A stretch of 64,000 nucleotides of DNA from Teleogryllus oceanicus (Eukaryota; Arthropoda; Insecta; Orthoptera; Gryllidae): assembly GCA_964035755.1 (NCBI GenBank), contig CAXIVR010000004.1, positions 27,537,307 to 27,601,306 of the forward strand. The letters are read 5' to 3'. How positions within the stretch are numbered: the stretch's first letter is position 1; every line of letters begins with the position of its first letter. Below the pieces are notes generated by a model. The model was given only the letters and a program-made list of their open reading frames with translations, was not told where the DNA came from and ran no database searches. Shown here in pieces: positions 33,191 to 45,480 of this stretch. Made by a program: the position numbers and the translations under genes.

Positions 33191-34965
33191 TATTGGAAGT
33201 GCGTTTAAGGACTCTAGTGCCCTTGACGATTTCAAGTTAGTGACGATGAGTTAAAATGCGTCGTTGTCAAAGTTAGCAATATTGCTGAAATTAATTAAAA
33301 TGAATTGAAACGTCGTTACTTATCACTCAATTAAAACTCGTAAAATGTAGCATATATTAAAAAACAACCTCATTAATATAAAAATTAAAAATGATTTTAT
33401 AATTTCTGTAATTTCTATTTTGAATATTTCATGTTTTTATAAACATTCATGATTTTTTTTAGTGTTAAAATCTTGTTTAACGTTTATTGTAATAAACCAA
33501 TAAAGGTGGAAATTTTTTAAGTCTTTTCTGATAATATTTAAAATTAATATAATTGTTAATACTTGGTGGTTATTAGATCAGTTTCTTTTTTAAAACAAAA
33601 CTATTTAATATCAAAATCAGTGAAAGCTATCTAACTATTTTGAGACAGGAAAAAACAAACGGAACCAGGAATGTTTGGTACGAAAATGTCATGATGTTAT
33701 CTATATTTTTATTTTCGGTGAACACTCCTTCTGTATCTGGTTTTGTTAATTTTTTATTGTCTTAGAAACGTTAAATTATGTCACATTGAAATTACTGATG
33801 ATTATTTCTTATTGAAAACCTTGGAAGTTTCCAAATTTCCCACTGATACTATCGAAATTATTTTATTTTTATTCAAATATATTCCACACAAATCGTCGTA
33901 AAAGTAAATTACTGCCGTATGTTGTAATTACTACGGTATGTTGTAATGGGATAGTTACACCAGGATTCGAAAAATAAAGAAAATTGTAAATTAACAACGT
34001 TTACTCGTGTGAATGAAGAGAATTGTAGAAATATATTTTTATTTATCTTCATCTTAAACTAGCTATTTTCCCAGCGTTGTCCGGGTAAACCAAAGATTTA
34101 TCACAGTCATCAGCTACTGAAGAGCTGACAAAGCGAATATTGACTACTGCTTAAATGCTCAAATTAGATATTATTTAATTTAAATAAAACTATCAGCAAA
34201 CCGTATGCTATTATGCATAACAATACCTTTTGTGAAAATCGAAGATTTTTTTTATACTAAAGACGTCGAAAATCATTTTGTACTTGGTACGTGTAATTAT
34301 TTTTGTAAAACTAATAAATATAAACAATAAAAGAGGGATATATGGGAAGGCAAAATTACAATTGCTTATGAAATTAGTTGAATTCACGAATAAACTAAAA
34401 AAGTAACAGAAATTGGTGACCACATAAATTTTGCATTCACAACTTCATAGATGGAAATTAATAAACGAAATCTTTCAAACTGAATGATTTCATAAGTATA
34501 ACAAAGATAATATGGTTAAATTCAAAGCAAGTAAAAACGATTATAAAATTTCGGGTAAATTCAAGTGATCTATGAAATCTTGAATTTAGTATTCCGTCGT
34601 ATGCATTATATATTCTGACAAATATCGCTGTAATGCTATTATGGAAATAACTTTAGATCCGCGTGGATCTATATATAAACTTGGGAAATTTATGGAAATG
34701 CCTACATTCAAAAATAGATAGTTATGAAGAACAGTCACTGCTACAATGTTAATGTATGACTGTATAACTTTTAAATTCAAAAATATTTTCCTGATCGGAA
34801 TACTTCATATAAGTTTTGTAAGTAACTAACAGCCTTGCATTTCTCTGCATTTCAAACACTTGCTCCTCGTTAAACGGCGTTACTCAGGAAGCACTAAAAC
34901 AGCAGGGCCAAATTTTAATTTTACAGCTGCAGAAAACGTTGGATACAAAAATGAGGAAATTACAC
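33191..34965. other. AT-rich spacer
   Basis: Very AT-rich. Nothing recognisable on either strand. Confidence 0.5.
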
Positions 34966-34969
34966 ATTG

Positions 34970-35310
34970 TAGCTACAAAAAGTCCGAGCCGGGCGCCGGG
35001 CGGCTCTGAAGCCTAAGCAGAACTGAAGCGGTGTTTTCAGAGTCACGTGCTCCGTCGTGCAACTGGCCAATGGGAGCGGCGAGGAGAAGCGTGCCGCACG
35101 TTTGGGCGATTTGGCCACTCGCACGCTGGGACAGGTGGCCCCGCCCCATCGGGCAACGCGCACGCCCTCTCGGTGCTGTCCTAACGGCGTTGCTCCGCGC
35201 CGGAACGACGCCCCGAACTTCGTCGACTTACGTTGCGATGCGTTTCTTTCTGGGTGGAAGTACGGGACGAGTGCCCAGAACTCGGGCCCGGGAGACAATG
35301 TAAGATTTAA
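34970..35310. promoter_or_regulatory. CpG-rich island with CACGTG and CCAAT motifs
   Basis: A compact CpG-dense patch in AT-rich DNA contains TCACGTGC at 35042 and GGCCAATGGG at about 35064. The composition and motifs fit a promoter-type CpG island. No transcript start or exon can be supported, and overlapping 86-150 codon frames on both strands are probably incidental. Confidence 0.25.
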
Positions 35311-35450
35311 AAAATAACTGTTGCACTTAGGTGATCTCTGTGGAAGAAATATGGATAGACCTTGAACATAACGTAACATATAACGCGTTGTAGGGGACTT
35401 GAGACAATGCACTCCTATTTGCTACGTGGAACGATTATACGGCATATAAT
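35311..35450. other. AT-rich spacer
   Basis: Short featureless interval before the 25-bp array. Confidence 0.4.
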
Positions 35451-35451
35451 G

Positions 35452-35600
35452 CCAATTTCCAAATAGATGCGTCTTGCCAATTTGCAAATAGATGCGTCTT
35501 GCCAATTTGCAAATAGATGCGTCTTCCCAAATTTTCCCGAATAGATGCGTCTTGCCAATTTCCAAATAGATGCGTCTTGCCAATTTCCATATAGATGCTA
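35452..35600. repeat. 25-bp tandem repeat, six copies
   Basis: The word ATAGATGC recurs at 35463, 35488, 35513, 35541, 35566 and 35591, giving periods of 25, 25, 28, 25 and 25 bp. A typical unit is ATAGATGCGTCTTGCCAATT followed by TSCAA. The 66-codon minus frame across it is repeat translation. Confidence 0.95.
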
Positions 35601-36060
35601 AAAAATCCATGTCAAATAGCACTACCGACGATTGTTTTTAAGACACATTTCTATTTCATCATTTACGATATTATTGAAAACACATTTATTGTCGAACCTC
35701 ACTCTGCTTCACTCCACAATCGTCGTTAATGTACACTAAAAAATACCACTCATTCTCTTCTCTCTCCTCTTCACGACACCAGTGTCCACAGTTCCTCGCG
35801 TAGATGAGAGGTTTACGTAACGCGCCATCGTTACTTTAAAATAAATCATCTCCATGTACCACAAAGAAATTCACGTCGAGGTCCTCAGACAACAAGCGTT
35901 AAAAGATCCATGTCATCCCAGAATACACACATTTACTTTTCATATTCACCATTACTTCCACCTTCTCGATCTTTCTGCAACGGCGCTCGAAACCACTCGT
36001 CTTCGCTCTTTGCCGTGAACGTGCCCTGAGGTGCCTTCTATTCTCCGCGTGGGAGTTCGC
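35601..36060. other. AT-rich spacer
   Basis: No feature is seen. Confidence 0.4.
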
Positions 36061-36810
36061 GGTGTCTGCACTTGCTCGTGTCGTCGTAGGCGGCGGCGAG
36101 GGAGGCGGTGGAGCCGGCTGCGGCGCGTGCTCTAGCGGGTTTATACGCCGGCGCACTTTTATGGTCAAATTTTTTCCCGCACCCTCTAATAACGCGGCCG
36201 CCCGGAAGCGGGCAAGCGCGCCGGAAGTCGCTGCCGGGATTACGTCATTTCCCGCTCCCCGCCTCGCCCCGCTGTACCCCGCCGACCTCGCGGCGAGCCG
36301 CGCCGCGCCCCGCGCCGTGCCCCGCCCCGCCCCGCTCTACCCCACCCCATCTCGCACTGCGCCCCTCTCCGCTTTGCTCTGTCCCGCCCCATCTCGCGCC
36401 GCGCCCGTTCCCACCCTACCACGCCTCACCTCTCCTCGCAACAGACCTCCCCGCCCCGCCCCGCTCCTCCCCGCCCCATCTCGCGCCGCGCCCCTCCTTG
36501 TCCTGTTGCCCCCTCCCCATCTTGCACCCCCCCCGCTCTGCCACGCCCCATCCCGCGCAGCGCCCTGCCCTGCCCGCTCCACCCCGCCACGCCACACCCA
36601 CCCCTCCACACTCTTCCGCCCATCTCGCGCCACACCCCGCTCTGCCACGCCCCATCTCGCGCAGCGCCTGCCCTGCCCGCTCCACCCCGCTACGACACCC
36701 ACCCTCCCCACTCTTCCCAGCCTCATCTCTGCGCCGCGCCTCTCCCCGCCCTGCTCTCCCCCGCCCCATCTCGCGCCGCGCCGCGCCTGCTGTGGATGCC
36801 TTGAGTCGCC
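36061..36810. repeat. GC-rich CCCCGCCCC/CATCTCGCGCC minisatellite
   Basis: C-rich tandem sequence in which CGCCCCATCTCGCGCCGCGC recurs. A longer unit starting CTCTGCCACGCCCCAT occurs at about 36536 and again at about 36640 (period about 104 bp), including the shared CAGCGCC...TGCCCGCTCCACCCCGC stretch. The Pro/Ala-rich frames on plus and Arg/Gly-rich frames on minus, up to 300 codons, arise from this composition. Confidence 0.8.
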
Positions 36811-37480
36811 GATCGATGCCCAGCCGCGCCCTCAGCTGTCGCCCTCGCCCTCTTCCGGTCCCCGCCCGCACGCCTTCCTCTGCCGTCTTGTACCCATGCA
36901 TTATCTTCTTACTCTGCTGCTTTCGTCTGCTTCTCTCTCTTCCGTTATGTTGTGTCCGTCACAGTTTTAGTTCCCATTTTCACTCCCCTTCTCTCCATAT
37001 TCACCGGTCTTGAACATTCCTTTCCTCTTCCCTCTCTCAGTGCTTCACTCCTTTGTCATTCTCGTTCTCTTCCAGCTCTCCAATATCTTATCTCGTATCA
37101 CACCTGCTTCTCCCCACTCCACATTATCAAACCATTCATTCTTTCTCCTTCTTTCACTTGTAGTCTACTCCATTGAATCATTTCTATCTCGTGTCTGATT
37201 AATTCTTTTCCATTCTTCCTTTAACCTTTCCATTTCAATTGTCTCATTTGCTCACCCTTTCTTTAGTCACTAGTCACATCTTAGTTTTTGTACTCTCCCT
37301 TTAGTATATTTCGTAATCTCCTTTTAGGTTCTACCTCCATTTTCTCCTACCTCATCCCACCCTTAAAGTCTTCGACCACCTCCTGCCGTTCCTTCCGGGG
37401 TTCCACACCTCAAAAACCCTATGAGTTTCTCGTAAATGGATTTCATAATGCGGTTTGCTTTTTTGATAGCTTTGTATAGT
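36811..37480. other. C/T-rich (polypyrimidine) tract
   Basis: CTTCTCTCC-like sequence without a strict period, fading into mixed sequence. No gene is supported. Confidence 0.5.
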
Positions 37481-38500
37481 TGAAACGCCTGCGTCCATGT
37501 TTCTTAATACAATACATTGAAAACCAAATAAGTTTTGTTAATTAGTCCTTCCGTAGTGAAAGTAAACTTTAGCGGTTCTCATAGTACAGGAATAATTTGT
37601 ATTTGTAGATATTTAGCTGTTTTCTTCTCTTAAACAATTTCCCAATTTGTTCCGTTTCCACCTTACGGCCTGTGTGAACTGATGTGCTGATGTCTCACTC
37701 ATAAGTCTATAATCCATGATCTCTAAGATTCTGGCCTTGCGCTAATGCCTCAACGGAGAGATAAAGGGGGACAGAACGAGGAAGGAAGGAAGTAGTGTTC
37801 ATATAAAAAATAATAATTAATAATAAACTAAAATTAAAAATGAAAATGTTTAATTAATTCTTGATAAATTGTTGTTGTGAATGCATTCTATTGACTTGCA
37901 AATATGAAACTTCTCTCGTGATTGAGGAAAGCAACAAAACACATTTTCATGACGTTTTCTATTAATAGAAGCATTCATTCTTGAGTTTAATGATTGTTTT
38001 ATCTGCCTCTCTGAATTTGATTTAACTCTGTTCCTTCTTCAACTGACTCTTTGTTTATAAGCCTAGGAATAGTGCCTTACAAAGGGGTATTAAATTTCAT
38101 TGGCTTTTTATAATCAGATTTACTTGTGTTAATTTAAGGTACACCTACTCTGTTCTTGCAAAGTGTATACCTGTCACAGTTCAATTCATGAAACACTTTC
38201 ACCGTGCATAAGTTCTCAAGTGAAATCAAACCAAGATATCGACAGAATGTACGCTAATTATTCACTTTAATATCACACTGATTACAAAACATGTTTTGAC
38301 GATGCCTGCATTCGTAATGTGAATATTGTCACTACATTTGAGTACCACCTTTCCTGAACGAAATTAGCAAATTCTATCCACCCAACTAGTAATATTTTGA
38401 ACGTTTCACTTATCTAATTAATATAAAACTAATTTCGAAAATATTATTAAATCAATAATATTTTACATTGGCGTGACCTCAAGTCAAACATTTCACAACT
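37481..38500. other. AT-rich spacer
   Basis: No feature is seen. Confidence 0.45.
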
Positions 38501-39000
38501 AAAAATCTTGAGGTAGAGTCGGGCAAATGGGAGAGTGGGGCAGTGGCAGTGAGAAGGCATTTGTGAGGAGGGCCAATGGATTTGAGAAGGTTGGTAGTGA
38601 GGTGAGGCCAATGATAGGAGCAAAATTAGTGTCTGAATATGAATTTGACATAGTGCTGTTGGTAAATTAGAAATGTCTGTGAGTAGGGAAGAAAAGATAG
38701 GCAGTGGGTAGGCGAAAGCATTGGAGTGGTGCGAAGGCACAGGCTGTAGCAAGTAGTGCTGGAAGGGGCGAAAAGCCTGGGTTGGGAGGGGCGGAGGTCG
38801 AGGCAGAGCAGGGGGCCAAAGCGAAAGGGTGGGGTGGGGCTGAGGGCTGCAGCATTGGCTTTCTCGCTGATTTAACTCGAGGCGCGCTGAGAGCCACGGA
38901 CTTCTCTGAACTTCACTGCGACTCCTGGCAACGCAACACCTTGTTGTGCGTCGCGCTGCTAGGAAACCAACAGAGGGAGCATTCAAACTGATCTTCAGAT
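38501..39000. other. G/A-rich patch
   Basis: Plus strand rich in GAGG, GGGCCAATG (two copies, near 38569 and 38606) and GGGGCG. The 203-codon minus frame crossing it is Pro/Ser-rich with no domain and is not called a gene. Confidence 0.4.
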
Positions 39001-39400
39001 GTTCAGTATAATTAAACTCGCAGGTTAGTAAGTTAAAACCGTGTACAAGACACAGCACAAAATAAACATTCTATCTCTTTGCTAATTAAGTACCTAAAAA
39101 CAAATACAATAACATTTTAAGCTCTACAGGTAATATAGTCCTATAGATGGAATTGTGTATATTCTAAACTTCGGCATACTTCAATCGTTTAATTTTTTAT
39201 AGCTTAACTGACCAAAACTGACGATCCAAACTTTCTATTCATGATCAAAATGATTGTGAACAAATGATCTACATTTATTTTTATAAATCTGGAACACTTT
39301 ATGTAGTATACAGTAATATTGTAACAATACACTACCTATCCCCTCTTGATCAATGTTGATTAATGAGGATTCAATGTCTGCACTGTGGATGTATCGGCGC
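39001..39400. other. AT-rich spacer
   Basis: No feature is seen. Confidence 0.4.
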
Positions 39401-39401
39401 T

Positions 39402-39404
<3 letters not shown>

Positions 39405-39434
<30 letters not shown>
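39405..39434. repeat. (GT)n microsatellite
   Basis: About 15 GT dinucleotides. Confidence 0.95.
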
Positions 39435-39436
<2 letters not shown>

Positions 39437-39529
39437 TCAAGTAGAATATGCCTGCGAACGTTTTAAGTATGTGGCATTCTGTTTGTGAATCACCTATATG
39501 TGTTTAATATTTCAGTCACCATTGTGTGC

Positions 39530-40245
39530 CTACTGATCCGTGTGGTCCCTCCTTACGCTACTTTGTTACTACGTGGGTTTGTCTACCGTTACTGTCTTTG
39601 ACCACCTGCACCCTTCTATTCTATTCCAGCTTTATTCCGTGTGTTTGTCTATTATGTCCGTGCAGGTGTCGTGTACAGCATACTTTGTAAATGTTCGTCA
39701 ATCATTACTTTATTACATGTGTGATTGTATATCGCCAACTAACGAATGTTAGTTGTTTCTGTATCTGTAATGCTCTAAGGCTTCACAAACAATGTTCGTC
39801 TATGACAGCTGGAATCGTCTATCACCCCTGTGTTTTTCTCTTACCTCTGTGTTTTGTCACTGTCTGATCGTCTATCGTTATTGCATGCATTGATCTCTTG
39901 TCACCGTGCGTTGATCTCTTGCCACGTGTATAGGTCTCTTGTCTTTGTGTGTCTGTCTATTGCCATTGTGTTCTCCTACCATATCTGTGGTGTGTGTGTG
40001 CGCGCGTGTGTGTGTTCTGTATGCCATCGTAGTAGACGGGAGGTTCAGAAATAGTTCGCCTACCATTTCTATATGTGTTTGACTATCGTCCTTTGTGAGA
40101 GTTAGCCTTACGTCTCTGTTGGTAGCGCGCCTGTCCCTGTATGTTTAAGTCTACCTTCCTGTATGTGTTCATTTTGTCAATTCTAGATGCGTTCGTCTAT
40201 CATCATTGTCTAAATCTGTATTAATATTTGTTTTTGTATCCTAAT
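39530..40245. repeat. Decayed T-rich minisatellite, TGTGTTTGTCTATCGTC-like
   Basis: Words TGTGTTTGTCTA, TTGATCTCTTGTCACCGTG and TGTGTCTGTCTATTGCC recur about every 22-35 bases. They share the GTGTTYGTC core with the 1.64-11.1 kb field. A short GTGTGTGCGCGCGTGTG run lies near 39996. Confidence 0.6.
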
Positions 40246-40620
40246 TCTTATTTATCATCAAACTCCAGTTTCTCTACTCTCTCAGTTTGACTCTATGAGA
40301 GTGCTTACGGTCTTTCCGTTGATTCCTAACCCTATCGATTGCTTCCTTCTATTAGTACGATGATTGTCTAACGTACCTGATATCTAATAGATATACAATA
40401 AGTTCTTATTACCTAATTATAACAATGACAATGAACAAGACGAAATTGTATGTATAAAATAAATCATCAATTGGAGAACTTATATAGTTCTTTGTGACAA
40501 TTGAATGGGAAATTTTAAAATATATTATTCATTTCATTTTCAATTAAATACCTTATATAATCACGTAAAGAAAATCCCTCGGATCAAATAATAAATATTC
40601 TTCCAAATGTAGAGTATTCG
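40246..40620. other. AT-rich spacer
   Basis: No feature is seen. Confidence 0.4.
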
Positions 40621-40860
40621 TTGGTGCTCTTCGAGTCGGTGTCGTGTTTTTCACCGACGAACTGCTCTCGAACGCGCCGCTGACTTCTCGCTATCCAAAA
40701 TAATTAACTGACAGCGACAGAAGCGCCACCGGTAACTCGCGCGAAGTTCGCTCCTCGCCGCAGAAGCGCTTTAATCGGCACGCATTCGCGTCGCTCGCCG
40801 CATCCGTGTTGGCGCGACCAAATAGCAGATTCTCGCCCTCCCCACCCCACCAAAGACTTC
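40621..40860. other. CpG-rich island
   Basis: CpG-dense patch with a perfect 7-bp stem GTCGGTG/CACCGAC (40635-40641 and 40652-40658, 10-nt loop). No gene is supported. Confidence 0.35.
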
Positions 40861-41475
40861 TATTGGCATCCTTCTCCTCCTCGACCCTCGCCCCTTGCTC
40901 TTCTTTGCGCTACATCTTTGACTCAGGCTCCCATCTTGCCGTTCCCCTGATCTCGTCTCCGCTCCTCTCCACCCTCCCGACACCTCCTCCCCCTTCTTTA
41001 TTTATTAACTTCCATGTCTACCACCCGCCTACAGCCGTATTCCTCACCTTATCTTTTCTCTTTCCCATATGTCTTCCTCTCTTCTATCCCCTTACACGGC
41101 GATCTTTCTACCACCTCCTCCTTGAATCACTCCTTCACCTTTCTCTCTTACCTACTCGCCTTCCCACCCTCCCTCTGCCCTCTACAATTGGTTTCCCCAT
41201 CCTTTCCCTTAGCCCTACCCTCTCCTCCACATTAACACCTTTCCCTTGCCTTGGTTCTCCCCTTACTCTCAACCTCTTTCCTCCCTTGCTTCGATATCCT
41301 TCCCTCCTTTGTTCTCCACTGTCCCCACCTTCCTCTTGTCATCCCCAGTCCCCTCGTCCTACTCCGCTCTTCTACCACAGTCCCACCCTCCCCACCTTCC
41401 ATCGTTCAGCTCTCCACGCGCCTCGCCACTCCCCTACTCCTCGGACTCCTATCCTACAGACAACATAGTATATTC
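40861..41475. other. Polypyrimidine tract
   Basis: Long C/T-rich plus strand (CCTCTCCTC, CTTCCTC) without a strict unit. The 220-codon Leu/Pro/Ser frame is a composition artefact. Confidence 0.6.
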
Positions 41476-43345
41476 TTAAAATAAACTCGCATCACCTTCA
41501 TTTATTACTTTTGCTAAAGAGAGTGTTGTATAAACACCCTAAATTATCAAACAAAATTGGGTTGGATATATTTCTCTCTAGACATTCTTTGAACATTTTC
41601 AAAATGTTTGTACAAAAGTCTTAAATATTTAGATAGAAAAGGAAAATATAAAACAATCAATTTAATTGTCTGGAAATACTACGAAGTCAATCAGAAGGAA
41701 TGAGAAACGGTTTGGGTGTTCTGTTCTGTTTTTACACTTGCATTTTTTCATTTAATTTAAAAATTAGTTTGTCTTCCTATCCACAATGTAATACTGAACC
41801 AATTATATGATTTTTCTTTTTTTAAATGGTTACATCAGCGGGAAAGTGTAAACCATGAGGTCGGTCCTGCCCACGATGCCAAACGCCGGCCACATTCATA
41901 TAAACCATCCGCAGTCTGCCTTCCGCCGTCCGTCCATCTGTCAGAGTCTCAGTCTGTTTTTGTGAACAACACTAGTGGTTAAACCACAAGCAGGATTGTC
42001 ACCAACATTGATATTCTTTGATCGATCTGGCCTGGATGGGACCTCTTAATTGAAACGGATATTTTTAATTTTACGATATTTTCGTGAAGTCACACCGACC
42101 TTTTTAAAATTTTCTCAAAATGGTTCTAAATTCTAGATGTTATTGTAGTATTCATAGATAGAAAAAGTACACTTATAAAACCACGCAGGTCCGATTTTCT
42201 TTGAATTATCTACATTTTCGAAAAATTTCAAAAATGTAATTTTCGACCTGTTCTCAGCTCAATATTAAAATCATTCTTCAAAATTAGATCTTTAAATAGT
42301 GAGGTGTTTAGTTTCACGCTGTTTACTCCGCACGTTGGCACGTAGTGAGAAAAAGGGCGTTCACTTTATTGTCGCTAATTTCATTTTACCCGGAATCAAT
42401 CAGTTCATATCTTAAACAATATCAGGTTAAACGCTTATGACTAGAAATTAATACACTTAAAAATGAACACGTACCAGATAAATTTTTTATACGTCAATCC
42501 AATAAACCGATCATCATATGGTCATAAAATCACAATAATAGCACAAAATAAAGATGTGATTTCACACTTCCGAAGTCTCAAATAAAACTGATAAACAGCT
42601 AAATTATATAAATTGGTTGTCATGGTATAAAATTTTAGTTTTAAATTGTATATTACTTCAATTTTTTTAAAAATGTTGTATATTTATGATTGTTCTGGAC
42701 TTTCTAGTTAATTTTCGTAGTTACCTAAATAGCTCTGTGGTGCTGAGTAGCGCAATATACTCCATTTATTTGATACGCCTTATTGCATCACTGACCTCTT
42801 TGTAACAGTATACTATGATTGCGTGTTACTCCTTGCAAGTGCACAGAGATTAAGTTCAGAGAATATTTTGAAATTCAGGAAAACGACCTTAATATAAGTT
42901 ACGTGTCCCCTGCATGAAAGATAGATTTCCAGAAAGTCATTTCGATCCCAGAAAAGTGATTTTTAGTTGAATGTAAAACCGTTGCTATGCTTAAATACGA
43001 TGTAATGAAAATGCTCGTTAACAATTTTGAAGGTATTTCTCATTTTAACCCTCCCCCACGCATGTTGATTTTTGGGCATGGTAATCTGGTGGACTAATGA
43101 GTAATATTGAATATATATAATATAATATATTGTTGGTTGGTTGGTTTTGGTTTGAACTTATTCATTCTTTACTGTGTTCTTCTCGCAGTTGCTTATTTGC
43201 TTTAGTATTTTTTTATTGATGAAACACAGCCTTTTCTTTCAAATATAAAATCTACCAATGAAAAACATCGTGTTCCTTCCGTCTAGAAACTTGAAACGTA
43301 ATTTTCTGTTCTGCTACCTTTCTTTGTCACTCAACTACATTCGTT
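41476..43345. other. AT-rich spacer
   Basis: No recognisable gene, RNA or repeat except a short TTGGTTGGTTGGTTTTGG run near 43135. Confidence 0.45.
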
Positions 43346-43625
43346 CATTATGAAACTGACCGAGCAAGAGTTGCTTACGGCGAACTCCTGCGCTTTAAAA
43401 TTCGGCCATAGAGTCCGTTCTGTCGGTGTTTTCCGTTTAATTAGGAATTCGCATGTGAGTCTTTCTAAACGGAGCAGCGCGCCAAAGATGGAGGCCGCGC
43501 CCGATGCGGATCTCCAGCCGCCCCAGGCACGAACGCCCGCCCGCCCGGCGCCAGGTCACGACCCTTGCACTGCCCCTCCTCACTCCAGGGCGCGTTTTTC
43601 GGCCTCTAGTACATTGCCTGGTGTT
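43346..43625. other. Mixed segment with short GC-rich patch
   Basis: Positions 43470-43600 are GC-rich and hold AAGATGGAGGCC, a YY1-like word. A frame of 186 codons starting at 43350 runs straight into the (TTTA)n array, so it is not a credible gene. Confidence 0.35.
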
Positions 43626-43639
43626 TTATTTTATTTTAT

Positions 43640-43902
<263 letters not shown>

Positions 43903-44780
43903 TGGGTTAGGCTATTTCCAGGTATATTAAACGCCAGTGTGTGACTTACTAGATTGGGAGAAAATAGTTATTTTACGATGAGATAACAGCACTTTCCCGA
44001 AGGATTGGAGGCGAAAACGGGATAGGAAAGGAAATGTGCATGACCCTTCGTCGCGTGTGGTGCATCACGCTTTATTGAAGATACCACCTGACATTCATTT
44101 TGAATTGATCAGAGGGGACTACCGGGAGTATTGATCAGCGAAGTCGGTCTCTTTAATTTCAGATGAGAAAGTTAAAGAAATGACATAAAACCGTGTGATC
44201 TATTTTTCAACCTGATGCAATAGAAAATGAGGGTGATAGTCGTAAACTTATGCTTTGTAGACCGAGAAATTAATGATTTGCGTCCCGATGGTGGATTTTA
44301 TTTATCAATTAAATAGTGGAGTCCAAGCCGGGCAATTTTAGAGACCGAGAGCTATCAGCATTTTTTCATACTAACTCCTCTAGGTGAATACTGTGATAGT
44401 GCTTAAAACCAAGTCACGGAACCGACAGGCCTTGGAGATAAACGATGCGTTGATATTTTTGTTACCACTTTTAAAATTTTAATAGTCTTGATTTCAATGT
44501 CTCAACAGTCTGAGTAAAACTTATGATCACTTTTAATGGAGTTGATTGTCATCTATTTCATTGCTGTTACAGAAAAAACAGTTTGGATGTTTATCTGAGA
44601 ATACCGCTTAGGTCATTCGTGAACGATATAAACGATTTTTTTTGTAATGTTGAAAGTAATACCGGTCTTCTTGTAAAATATCTCTTTCTAGTTATTTACA
44701 TTGAACAATGACATTTCATGTTAACAGCCTAACTCCTGGCGCGCCCTTAGAACTATGAAACAGTCTCTGGGCTAGACAGG
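43903..44780. other. AT-rich spacer
   Basis: No feature is seen. Confidence 0.45.
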
Positions 44781-45480
44781 TGAGTGACATGGGAAGTTAC
44801 AATATTACTAGGGCGGAGCGGTCAGTGTGGGCGAGAGGGGGAGAGGGGGTTGAGCCGTGAGGCGCGCGCACGCCACTGGGCGCCTATCGCCCGCGGACGC
44901 CCGCTCGCTCGCTCGCTCGCCCGCCCGCCCGCGCTGTCGCCTGCCGGAGCGACGGCGCGTCCTGCGGCAGATAGCGCCCGCAGCCGCCCCGCGAGCGCAC
45001 GCGAAGTCACCTCCTGCCCCAACCGCGCACCCTCACCCCTTCCGCCACCCTCACCTTCCTCCCTGCTCTCGTTCCCGCTCCCTCTCCCCATTACTTCTAT
45101 TCCCCTCTCCCCTCTCTCTGTCTTCTCCCTCAGTTCTTCCTTCTACCCATCCCAATCTCCATCTCTGTTCATTACTTCTCTCCCTCTCTACCTCCTCCCC
45201 TTTATTCTCTCTCCCTCTCCCCTTCTCTTTCTCCCCTCTTCTTCTCGCCTCTTCCTTCTCTTTCTCTCCCTCTCCATTCTTCCCCTCACTCTTCTCCTCC
45301 TGTTCCTTCTCTTCCTCTCCTATCTCCCTTCTATTCCCTCTCTCACCATCTACTCACTGTCTCTTCTCTTCTCTTCTCCCCTCTCCCATCCTCTCACGAT
45401 CCTTCCTCCTCCTCTATGTCCACCTCCCCCACCCAATGCCTACCCCGCCCACATTCTACCCGCCGGCGACTACAGCGCTC
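44781..45480. other. CpG island followed by a polypyrimidine tract
   Basis: 44800-45020 is CpG-rich and includes (GCTC)n and (GCCC)n runs at about 44900-44930. 45020-45430 is almost entirely C and T on the plus strand. The 222-284 codon frames are Ser/Leu/Pro-rich and are composition artefacts. Confidence 0.55.

Noticed and set aside
36062..37013. Frames of about 300 codons, Pro/Ala-rich
   Set aside because: C-rich tandem sequence, with two plus frames and minus frames open at once.
40635..40658. Histone-type 3' stem-loop
   Set aside because: The 7-bp stem has a 10-nt loop and does not match the histone stem-loop consensus, and no histone frame is nearby.
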